Assembly: GCA_016282555.1 (NCBI GenBank)
Contig: JAEEKU010000022.1
Location: 1 to 7,425 of the forward strand
DNA length: 7,425 bases
Direction: 5' to 3'
Source of the DNA: Methanomassiliicoccaceae archaeon
Lineage (GTDB): Archaea; Thermoplasmatota; Thermoplasmata; Methanomassiliicoccales; Methanomethylophilaceae
Every line of letters begins with the position of its first letter. Position 1 is the first letter of the stretch. The notes under the pieces are model-generated. The model did not search any database. It worked only from the letters and a program-made list of their open reading frames with translations, and was not told the DNA's origin. The position numbers and the translations under genes are program-made. Shown here piece after piece: positions 1 through 5,527 of the stretch.

Positions 1-674
1 TCCAGAAAGTCGTACTGGACGTCTATGAGCGTGAGGGCGTCCGGGCGTCCGGTTCCGAAGCTTATTCTTTTTCCTTCCAGAGCGGCCGCGATCTCCGTTA
101 TGTCCGTTTTTCCGGATCCGGCGGAACCGATAGCGGCGGAGATCCTGCGGATCATATTCCAAAGATAATATCTGGCCTCGAATTCTAAGACTATAGTCTT
201 ACTTTTTTCGATGCAGGAGATCCTGTCTATCGTGACGGCAGTGGATCTTCCGTCCGCATGGCAGAACGAGGAGAAATCATGGGAGCCCTCGAAAAGCCTG
301 CAGCATTCCCCGATAATCCGCATATCGAATTCCCCGAACAGGACGTACTGGTAAATGCGGCGCGAAGCGTATCTCACGTTGAAATCCTCGCCGACCTCGC
401 ACCAGGACCTGTAAAAAACCGATTCCGAAACGGAATTCAAAGCTTTGAGAAGGACGTTTCCGTCTTCCATCGGGGAGTAGAAGACTATAGTGTTGCCTAA
501 GGAGTTCACTCCCTTGTCGGTACGGCTCGAGAATTTAAGATCCGGATCCTCCGTCTTCAGAACCAGGCCGAGATCCCGCCTGACCGCGGATTCCACGGTG
601 TACAGGCCGGGCTGCGCCTGGGATCCGGAGAACAGGGATCCCAGATACGCTATTTTGACGGCGAAGCGTTTCAT
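1..674 (-). CDS. truA: tRNA pseudouridine synthase A (TruA), 3' end outside the window
   Basis: This protein converts uridines of the tRNA anticodon stem-loop (positions 38-40 in the known family) to pseudouridine. Reading the minus strand from the ATG at 674 gives 224 complete codons before the window edge, with no stop. The catalytic motif RTDKGV is at residues 51-56, with Asp53 as the family nucleophile. A YQY element follows at about 108-110. The C-terminal domain carries FEARYYLWNMIRR at about 165-177, matching the usual F-x-A-x-x-FL-x-x-M-(V/I)-R signature, so the second half of the fold is present. The family is usually about 245-270 residues, so perhaps 20-45 residues are missing beyond the edge. 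Ser50 replaces the glycine that commonly precedes RTD, and NSLGN replaces the usual HA-x-G-Q; both are conservative variations. The start overlaps the purD stop as ATGA, so translation is probably coupled to purD. Confidence 0.93.
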   Translation of the reverse strand, partial: MKRFAVKIAYLGSLFSGSQAQPGLYTVESAVRRDLGLVLKTEDPDLKFSSRTDKGVNSLGNTIVFYSPMEDGNVLLKALNSVSESVFYRSWCEVGEDFNVRYASRRIYQYVLFGEFDMRIIGECCRLFEGSHDFSSFCHADGRSTAVTIDRISCIEKSKTIVLEFEARYYLWNMIRRISAAIGSAGSGKTDITEIAAALEGKRISFGTGRPDALTLIDVQYDFL

Positions 675-1993
675 GCGGAGCGCAGGGAATTCATGTGGTC
701 CACTCTCTTCCGCACGAGGGCGCGGGTGCCTATGTCGTGCCTCACGAACACTGCATCGCATTTCACGAATTTCAGAGCCTTCTCGCAGTTTGATTCGGCC
801 TCTTCGATGGTGTCGGCCACGCCCACCACCCCGACGGATCTGGACGTTCCCGTGACCAGGACGCCGTCCTTCATGTCCACGTTGGCGTAATATACCGCCG
901 CGCCGCATTTTTTTACGGACTCTTCATCGACGTCGATCCTGTGCCCGGGCTCCGATTTCACCCCGTATCCTTTGGGCACGACGTATTTGCACACGGTCGC
1001 CTTCTTCGCGAATTTTATTTCTCCCTCGAGATTTCCGTCCGCCATCATCCTGCATATGTCCGCGAAGCCGGTCTCCAGCAGGGTGAGGACGTTCATCGCC
1101 TCCGGATCCCCGAATCTCGCGTTTATCTCGATGATTTTCGGGCCGGAAACTGTAAGCATGAACTGGCCGTACATGGTCCCGCGGTAGGGGCATCCCTCTT
1201 CCGCCATGGCGTCCACGATATCCTGGATGATGGATACCGCTTCTTTTCTTTCGTTTTCAGTGACGAAGGGAAGCAGATGGTTTCCGTCGGTGTACGAGCC
1301 CATTCCGCCGGTGTTAGGCCCGACGTCTCCCTCGTATGCTCTTTTGTGATCCTGGACCAGAGGCATCGGGACTATGCGCTTGCCGTCGACGAAAACCATC
1401 TGGGTGAATTCTTCTCCGACAGCTCTCTCTTCCAGAATGACTCCGGCGCCGCCGATGTTGTAGTTGAAGATTTCGTTGATGTATTCCATCGTGTCCTCGA
1501 AGGACAGGAGGTGCTCTCCCTGGACCTTCACGCCCTTTCCGCCGGTGAGCCCCACGGGTTTGACGACGATCTCGTGATCTATCGTTCCGAGGTACTTCTC
1601 CGCGTCCGCGGCGTTGTCGAAGTGCGCGAAATCCAGATTCCCTTTTATCCCGTATTTTTTCACGAGCTCTCTCATGAAGGTTTTGGACGTCTCGATCCTC
1701 GCCGCAGCTTTGGAAGGGGAGGCGCATTTCACTCCCGCTTTTTCGAGTTCATCGACGAGTCCGGCTTCCAGAGGGGCCTCCGGGCCTATAAAGGCGTACC
1801 GCACTCCGTTCTCCGCCGCAAACGCGCAGATCTTTTCGCAGTCCTTCTCGCTGCAAAGCAGGTATTTTTCCGATCTCTTGGCTATTCCCGGATTGAAGTT
1901 CTTCATTACGGAGTAAATCTCCGCGCCGGATCTGTAGAGCGCCTCTACGGCCGCGTGCTCTCTTCCGCCTCCGCCGACAGTCAGTATTTTCAT
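671..1993 (-). CDS. purD: Phosphoribosylamine--glycine ligase (GAR synthetase)
   Basis: This cytoplasmic enzyme joins glycine to 5-phosphoribosylamine using ATP, the second step of de novo purine synthesis. The 440-residue product has the expected length. The N-terminal domain opens with GGGGREHA (residues 7-14) and contains GPEAPLEAGLVD (70-81). SKAAARIETSKTFM (94-107) leads into the ATP-grasp domain, where VVKPVGLTGGKGVKV (143-157) forms the nucleotide-binding loop. GPNTGGMGSY (225-234) and EINARFGDPEA (289-299) are the PurD signatures; the Glu and Asn there ligate metal in the family. KYVVPKGYG (336-344) resembles archaeal members. The ATG at 1993 follows GAGGGAT, which overlaps the end of hypB, giving a good ribosome binding site 9 bp after the hypB stop. 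Its own TGA overlaps the truA start. All key residues are present, so the enzyme should be active. Confidence 0.97.
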   Translation of the reverse strand: MKILTVGGGGREHAAVEALYRSGAEIYSVMKNFNPGIAKRSEKYLLCSEKDCEKICAFAAENGVRYAFIGPEAPLEAGLVDELEKAGVKCASPSKAAARIETSKTFMRELVKKYGIKGNLDFAHFDNAADAEKYLGTIDHEIVVKPVGLTGGKGVKVQGEHLLSFEDTMEYINEIFNYNIGGAGVILEERAVGEEFTQMVFVDGKRIVPMPLVQDHKRAYEGDVGPNTGGMGSYTDGNHLLPFVTENERKEAVSIIQDIVDAMAEEGCPYRGTMYGQFMLTVSGPKIIEINARFGDPEAMNVLTLLETGFADICRMMADGNLEGEIKFAKKATVCKYVVPKGYGVKSEPGHRIDVDEESVKKCGAAVYYANVDMKDGVLVTGTSRSVGVVGVADTIEEAESNCEKALKFVKCDAVFVRHDIGTRALVRKRVDHMNSLRSA

Positions 1994-2002
1994 TTTTATC
2001 CC

Positions 2003-2653
2003 TCAGAGTTTCAGCGCGGAGAGGATCTCGTCCAGTCCCGTTTCTTTCTTTACGCTGCACGTAATCATTTTCTTGTTTCCTCCGGTAAGCCTTTTGTAAT
2101 CTTCCAGAATGACTTCCGGATTGACGTCGACCGCATCGGCGATGTCGATTTTGTTCAGGATCGCAATGTCCGAATGCAGGAAGATGTCGTGGTGCTTGCG
2201 GACCATATCGTCTCCTTCGGTGGTGGAAACGACGACGACCCTGTAATCCGTGCCCAGGGGGAAATCCGCCGGGCAGACGAGGTTCCCCACGTTTTCGATG
2301 AAAATCACATCGTATGCATCAAGATCCATTTTGGAAAGAGTTTTCCTTACCAGATTGGCGTCCAGGTGGCACTCGTGGCCGGTGTTGCAGTTGACGGCTT
2401 CCAGCCCCGCTCTGCTGAATCTTCCGTAGTCGTCCGCTCCGGTCACGTCTCCCGCGATGGCGCATACGCGCACCCCTCTGGCTTTGAGCTTTTCCGCCAG
2501 TTTTATGATCAGCGCGGTTTTTCCGGCGCCGATGGAGCCCATGAAATCCACGGATTTTATTCCGCGGCTCTTCATAAGGCGGTAATTCTCGGCGGCGATC
2601 TTCCCGTTTTCCTTGAGTACGTCGATTTCCATTCCGGGCTGGACTATGTGCAT
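2003..2653 (-). CDS. hypB: Hydrogenase/nickel maturation GTPase HypB
   Basis: HypB is a SIMIBI-class GTPase that, with HypA, delivers nickel to the active site of [NiFe]-hydrogenases. The 216-residue protein has a P-loop GSIGAGKT at 39-46, the GDVTGADD segment at 68-75, and EN at 120-121. TEGDD is at 146-150, the guanine-specificity motif NKID at 167-170 and a G5-like CSVKKETGLDE at 199-209. The conserved interface metal site is visible as Cys95-His96 (GHECHLDANLV) and Cys127 (NLVCPADFPLG). It lacks the N-terminal CxxCGC motif and His-rich stretch of many bacterial HypB proteins, as is normal for archaeal ones. The usual KPLKYP after TEGDD is replaced by MVRKHH. The start at 2653 fits the short N-terminal extension of archaeal homologues; Met8 is an alternative. 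No hypA is visible nearby; purD and truA follow directly. Nickel delivery to a hydrogenase is inferred from the family. Confidence 0.93.
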   Translation of the reverse strand: MHIVQPGMEIDVLKENGKIAAENYRLMKSRGIKSVDFMGSIGAGKTALIIKLAEKLKARGVRVCAIAGDVTGADDYGRFSRAGLEAVNCNTGHECHLDANLVRKTLSKMDLDAYDVIFIENVGNLVCPADFPLGTDYRVVVVSTTEGDDMVRKHHDIFLHSDIAILNKIDIADAVDVNPEVILEDYKRLTGGNKKMITCSVKKETGLDEILSALKL

Positions 2654-2674
2654 GGATCCTGTGATTACCCGTCA

Positions 2675-2683
2675 GATAATAAC
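2675..2683 (-). promoter_or_regulatory. Candidate TATA box of the hypB-purD-truA operon (possibly leaderless)
   Basis: On the minus strand this stretch reads as an AT-rich TTATTATC-like box in otherwise GC-rich sequence. Its centre is about 26 bases before the hypB ATG at 2653, so transcription would start at or next to the start codon and the mRNA could be leaderless. The only Shine-Dalgarno-like string before hypB is a weak AGGA, which agrees with this. It is an inference from spacing and composition only. Confidence 0.4.
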
Positions 2684-2736
2684 GGATTCGGTTCCCGGGA
2701 AGACTGCCGGTTACCGGGATGCATGAGCCGGCGGCA

Positions 2737-2753
2737 ACAGTATATTAAACTGT
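2737..2753 (+). promoter_or_regulatory. TATA box inside an inverted repeat, upstream of the small anchored protein
   Basis: TATATTAA (2741-2748) is a good archaeal TATA candidate. It is flanked by perfect 5-bp inverted arms, ACAGT (2737-2741) and ACTGT (2749-2753). Transcription would start near 2768-2771, just before the GAGGT ribosome binding site at 2771-2775 and the ATG at 2782, giving a very short leader. Because the arms embrace the TATA box, a repressor bound there would block TBP. The operator role is inference; the arms are short enough to be chance. Confidence 0.45.
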
Positions 2754-2781
2754 CCGGACGATTGCACAAAGAGGTCTGGAC

Positions 2782-3192
2782 ATGGACAAAGAAAAAATCG
2801 CCATCCTCACGGTCGCGGCCGTCGCCATCGTCGCGGTGCTGGCATTCACGATGATCGTTCACGGAGACAACGGCAAGGACGGGGGACAGCCCAACAGCCT
2901 GTCTCCGATAGAACTGAAATTCACCATAGACGAAACGAAAGTGAAGGTAATGTGGGGAGACCAGGAGATTAAGAACCAGGACACGGTCACTTTCCCCCGC
3001 GACGCGACTCTGAACGTTTCCACCATCGACGGGATGAGGCACAACATCACCTACGGCGGAAGCTGGTCGAACGCGGCCGGCGAGAACGGAAGCACCAGCG
3101 GCAGCAATCTGGCCGTCAGCACGCAGGTGATCATTCCGGACACAATATTCTTCGGCAAAGCGACGGGAACGATGAGCATCTCGTACACCTGA
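2782..3192 (+). CDS. Small membrane-anchored extracytoplasmic protein, function unknown
   Basis: I do not recognise a family. The 136-residue product begins MDKEK, followed by one strongly hydrophobic helix at about residues 7-26 (alanine, valine and isoleucine rich). The charged residues before the helix and the polar remainder suggest an N-in, C-out anchor with no lipobox cysteine. A Gly/Asp/Asn-rich linker spans about 28-40. The outer part, 43-136, alternates short hydrophobic and polar stretches and looks beta-rich, like a small Ig-like or sandwich domain. Three N-glycosylation sequons (N-x-S/T) occur at Asn78, Asn89 and Asn102. GAGGT lies six bases before the ATG, supporting the start. 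The gene is a single transcription unit: it has its own promoter, diverges from hypB and ends in a hairpin plus T-tract. A structural or adhesion-type surface role is possible but not shown. Confidence 0.8.
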   Translation: MDKEKIAILTVAAVAIVAVLAFTMIVHGDNGKDGGQPNSLSPIELKFTIDETKVKVMWGDQEIKNQDTVTFPRDATLNVSTIDGMRHNITYGGSWSNAAGENGSTSGSNLAVSTQVIIPDTIFFGKATGTMSISYT

Positions 3193-3196
3193 AACC

Positions 3197-3227
3197 CCGG
3201 GGAATGCCCCGGATCTTACTTTTTTTT
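3197..3227 (+). terminator. Hairpin plus T8 terminator after the small anchored protein
   Basis: A 6-bp GC stem, CCGGGG (3197-3202) pairing with CCCCGG (3207-3212) around an AATG loop, is followed after seven bases by eight consecutive T residues (3220-3227). It begins five bases past the TGA at 3190-3192 and touches the stop of the convergent gene. T-tracts alone can terminate archaeal transcription; the stem adds support. On the opposite strand there is no T-tract, so it should act only on plus-strand transcripts. Confidence 0.75.
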
Positions 3228-3897
3228 ACAGCAGATCGTATTTTACGGAGAGTTCCGCGGCTCTGTCTTCCGCCGTTTTTCTTATGCGCTTCAGGGCTTC
3301 GGGCAGGTACAGGATGATATCGCAGAATTCATCCAGATGCTCTTCGGTGAGCGCGAACGGATCATCGATGTTCTGATCCAGAAGTCCGAGCGTGAAATCG
3401 TCGGAGAGATATTCGGCCACAGGGTATTTCCATTCAGAGTCGTCGTCCGGCCCCTCGACGGTGACTTCTATGTGTCCGGGCAGACAGTACAGGCTCAGAA
3501 CGATCGAGACGTCCGGGTCCGCGGCGATGCGGATCTGATCGAAACAGCCTGTGACTCTCACGACCTCTGCTTTTCCCGAGAGTCTCGCGGAAAGCTTTCC
3601 GTATATTCTCTCCATATCGATCTCCGGGCTGTTGCTGTACGTTCTCAGGTATTTCAGGAACGCCTGCTCCGTAAATTCCTTCAGCGCGGAGCGCGCGTAG
3701 ACTCCGTCCGAGAGGAATTTCTTCGCTTCGTCCCGCCGATCTCCCCCGATGCAGAGGCGGATATACAGGTCCAGTTTTTCCGTCGCCTGCGCGAACAGTT
3801 CGTTTTCGGCGGCGGTTCCGGCATCCGGGTTCATGGTATCGAAGGTTCCGGACGGAGCCCGCGGTATTTTGTGGTATCTGTTCCGCGGTACGTTCAT
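3226..3897 (-). CDS. Unrecognised acidic cytoplasmic protein
   Basis: No known family is apparent. The 223-residue product has no signal peptide, membrane span or obvious catalytic motif. The first 22 residues are basic and look disordered (MNVPRNRYHK, then Pro/Ser/Gly). Residues about 30-95 look helical and include EKLDLYIRLCIGGDRRDEAKKFL. A mixed middle (about 96-160) has strands such as SIVLSLYCLPGHIEVTVEG, followed by a very acidic segment (DDDSEW) and C-terminal helices (EALKRIRKTAEDRAAEL). This suggests a small alpha/beta domain, perhaps in protein-protein contacts. Codon use and composition match the neighbours and the frame is intact. The start is uncertain: neither the ATG at 3897 nor the internal ATG at 3834 (Met22) has a clear ribosome binding site. 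The disordered N-terminus makes 3834 plausible. It is monocistronic as far as seen and diverges from the ABC importer. Confidence 0.7.
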   Translation of the reverse strand: MNVPRNRYHKIPRAPSGTFDTMNPDAGTAAENELFAQATEKLDLYIRLCIGGDRRDEAKKFLSDGVYARSALKEFTEQAFLKYLRTYSNSPEIDMERIYGKLSARLSGKAEVVRVTGCFDQIRIAADPDVSIVLSLYCLPGHIEVTVEGPDDDSEWKYPVAEYLSDDFTLGLLDQNIDDPFALTEEHLDEFCDIILYLPEALKRIRKTAEDRAAELSVKYDLL

Positions 3898-3944
3898 CCT
3901 GCGGGAGGACGGCAGAATCGCGCTTTTTCTTACGATTCCGCCGG

Positions 3945-3950
3945 TTTTAT
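3945..3950 (-). promoter_or_regulatory. Candidate TATA box for the minus-strand acidic protein gene
   Basis: The minus strand reads ATAAAA here. A start of transcription about 25 bases further on (near 3920) would leave a leader of some 24 bases before the ATG at 3897. A second AT-rich stretch at about 3920-3931 (minus-strand TAAGAAAAA) could instead give a leaderless message. Weak evidence; spacing only. Confidence 0.3.
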
Positions 3951-4153
3951 GCTTTTTTTCTGTTGTCTGTTCCGGGACATTCTAGATTGCGTATCCATTA
4001 TTCCGCAGATTTTAAAAATTTTACCCGATTATAATATTATAAATATATTATCCTATTTGTAAAAAATTATTGTAATAAGATACTTTATTTCGGTTTTTCC
4101 GATTAGTTCAACGGTTCATTTTGGTAATTTTTTTATAGTGCCTTTTTTTAGAT

Positions 4154-4181
4154 GATATATCCAAACGATGAATAATTTGGA
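4154..4181 (+). promoter_or_regulatory. Promoter of the ABC importer with an inverted repeat at the expected transcription start
   Basis: A TATA-like GATATAT lies at 4154-4160; transcription would start near 4180-4185. Immediately after the box is an inverted repeat, TCCAAA (4160-4165) and TTTGGA (4176-4181), with a 10-base spacer. A dimeric repressor bound there would cover the start region, the arrangement often used by metal-dependent repressors of uptake genes. The repeat is seen directly. The regulator is unknown and the role is inferred. Confidence 0.45.
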
Positions 4182-4186
4182 AGGTT

Positions 4187-4191
4187 GGTGA
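4187..4191 (+). promoter_or_regulatory. Ribosome binding site GGTGA that points to a start at ATA 4196
   Basis: GGTGA matches the 3' end of 16S rRNA as part of AGGAGGTGAT. It ends four bases before an ATA codon at 4196-4198, in frame with the substrate-binding protein. No ATG, GTG or TTG in that frame lies between the upstream in-frame TGA (4169-4171) and the GTG at 4232. The GTG has no ribosome binding site of its own. Confidence 0.5.
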
Positions 4192-4195
4192 CAAC

Positions 4196-5473
4196 ATAGA
4201 GCAGAAAGGTATTATCGCAATTGTCGCAGCGGTGATCATTATCATAGCCGCCGCTGCCGCAGTTTATTTCCTGACGCAGTCTGACAATTCCCCGAATACT
4301 CCTTCCGACAATCCGATGTCGTACACGGGGAAGGAAATCGAGAAGGACAGCACCGGACTCTGGGTGTACAAAGATACTGGCAAGGTCGCTTCCCTGAAAT
4401 GCGAACCGTACACTTTCAAAGACTGTTCCGGCACCACTTACACATTCGATCACACTTTCGGACCGGATGCGGCCATCTATTCCGCTTACGGCGGACCGCT
4501 GATGACGATGATGGCTCTGTTCGGAGACAATGTAACCAAATACCTCTCGGCAATCGATAAAGAGAGCCTCCAAACCTCCGGATACAGCTGGTTTCTGGAC
4601 AGAATGCCCGAACTGAAAGCTCTTCCCGCCATCGACGGAACCAGTTCCACCGCGATTCTCGCATCCGGAGCAGAGGTTTACATCCACGCATGGGAAACCC
4701 ACGAGACCGACACCGTCGCCCCCCAGCTGAAAACCGCGGGCATCCCCACGTTCTATCTGGACTTCCAGAGCGAGGATCCCGACAGAATCTATACCAGCAT
4801 CATGACCATCGGATACATCTACGGCGTTCCCGAGAAAGCGAAGGTCATCCCCGACATGAACAAATCGAAGACCTCGGCAATTTACAACAAGGCGGCATCT
4901 CTGGTCGCCAAAAACGGCGGAGTTAGGCCGATCATCTACGGAGAGAACGGAGGATTCCTGTTCGACAAGATGAACAACAGTTACGGCAACACCGTCCAGT
5001 GGGGCGGAATAGTCTACAACATCGGAGGCCAGGCCCTTCCTCTCGAGGACGGAAGCGATCCCGGAAAGTACCCCACGTACACCCAGACCCACATTCTCGC
5101 CAACGCCGATAAGATCGTAGGAATGATCGGCGCATGCAACGGGTCCTCCGCCAGAATTCCCACCGGAGACGGAGTGACCAAAGCCCAGTCTCTGGAGGCT
5201 CTCAAAGAGACCTTTACCCAGACCAGCGGAATCAGGGCGGGGTACGAGAATATCCAGGCGTACAAGGACGGAAACGTTATCGCCGTATGCCATTCGCTTG
5301 CCCGCAACGTCTGCGACTTCGCATCCGTGGAGGCCATCGCGAAGATCGTGTGGCCCGACGAATACGGCGATCTGGATCCCGAAAAAGATCTTCAGGATTT
5401 CTGGAACAAATATATGCCCAGCAAACTGAAGCTCAACGGATCCTGGTACACCTACATAACCGATAAGGTTTGA
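4196..5473 (+). CDS. ABC transporter substrate-binding protein (iron/siderophore/heme/cobalamin family)
   Basis: This is the ligand-capturing part of the importer, of the TroA/Peripla_BP_2 superfamily (FecB/BtuF-like). From 4196 it has 425 residues. MEQKG precedes a hydrophobic helix (about 6-26) acting as an uncleaved anchor, because no lipobox cysteine is present. A Ser/Pro/Asn linker (about 28-42) leads to two lobes (about 65-190 and 245-405) joined by a helical middle. The end IAKIVWPDEYGDLDPEKDLQDFWNKY (381-406) is the typical C-terminal pattern of the family. Seen directly: position 1 is ATA. I chose it because GGTGA lies just before it and it restores the charge-plus-helix anchor. The fallback is GTG at 4232 (413 residues), which removes the positive charge and part of the helix and lacks a ribosome binding site. 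The ligand cannot be read from sequence; Trp165, His164 and His169 sit in the probable binding-cleft area. Confidence 0.9.
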   Translation: MEQKGIIAIVAAVIIIIAAAAAVYFLTQSDNSPNTPSDNPMSYTGKEIEKDSTGLWVYKDTGKVASLKCEPYTFKDCSGTTYTFDHTFGPDAAIYSAYGGPLMTMMALFGDNVTKYLSAIDKESLQTSGYSWFLDRMPELKALPAIDGTSSTAILASGAEVYIHAWETHETDTVAPQLKTAGIPTFYLDFQSEDPDRIYTSIMTIGYIYGVPEKAKVIPDMNKSKTSAIYNKAASLVAKNGGVRPIIYGENGGFLFDKMNNSYGNTVQWGGIVYNIGGQALPLEDGSDPGKYPTYTQTHILANADKIVGMIGACNGSSARIPTGDGVTKAQSLEALKETFTQTSGIRAGYENIQAYKDGNVIAVCHSLARNVCDFASVEAIAKIVWPDEYGDLDPEKDLQDFWNKYMPSKLKLNGSWYTYITDKV

Positions 5474-5482
5474 TAAACTTCA

Positions 5483-5507
5483 GGCGGCCCCGGAGCCGCC
5501 TTTTCTT
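5483..5507 (+). terminator. Hairpin terminator between binding protein and permease
   Basis: GGCGGC (5483-5488) pairs with GCCGCC (5495-5500) around a six-base loop and is followed by TTTTCTT (5501-5507). It lies 9 bp after the TGA of the binding protein and before the permease ribosome binding site. It should partly end transcripts, or protect the 3' end of the upstream message, so that more binding protein than permease is made. No separate TATA box is evident between it and the permease start at 5528, so the downstream genes probably depend on read-through. Confidence 0.7.
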
Positions 5508-5527
5508 ATCAAGACCGGAGGCCGTCA

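Larger units (their letters stand above)
3898..4195. other. AT-rich divergent intergenic region with short palindromes
   Basis: These 298 bases separate two divergent genes and contain no credible coding frame, tRNA or other recognised RNA. From about 3985 to 4180 the sequence turns strongly AT-rich compared with the genes around it. It holds a perfect 14-bp palindrome TTATAATATTATAA (4029-4042) and TTATT-GT-AATAA (4067-4078). A direct repeat of GTTCA (4106-4110 and 4114-4118, 8-bp period) and several T runs are also present. The part nearest 4196 carries the promoter elements of the ABC importer; the part nearest 3897 those of the acidic protein. Regulation by metal or cofactor supply would be expected here, but no known operator consensus is recognisable. 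Confidence 0.6.

Noticed and set aside
941..2854. Very long plus-strand open frame (637 codons) antisense to purD and hypB
   Set aside because: It runs across two clearly conserved minus-strand genes and their promoter, its translation has no recognisable domain, and long antisense frames arise from codon bias in GC-rich genes.
4168..4191. Seven-codon frame MNNLEGW ending at the ribosome binding site, as a leader peptide
   Set aside because: The expected transcription start (about 4180-4185) lies downstream of its ATG, and nothing in the peptide suggests attenuation.
3898..4195. tRNA, riboswitch or CRISPR repeats in the long intergenic region
   Set aside because: No cloverleaf, no cobalamin-riboswitch-like conserved box and no regularly spaced repeats are visible; only short palindromes and AT runs.
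4148..5293. Minus-strand open frame of 381 codons opposite the substrate-binding protein
   Set aside because: The plus strand encodes a recognisable ABC binding protein. The antisense product is low-complexity Gly/Val/Ser-rich without family features.
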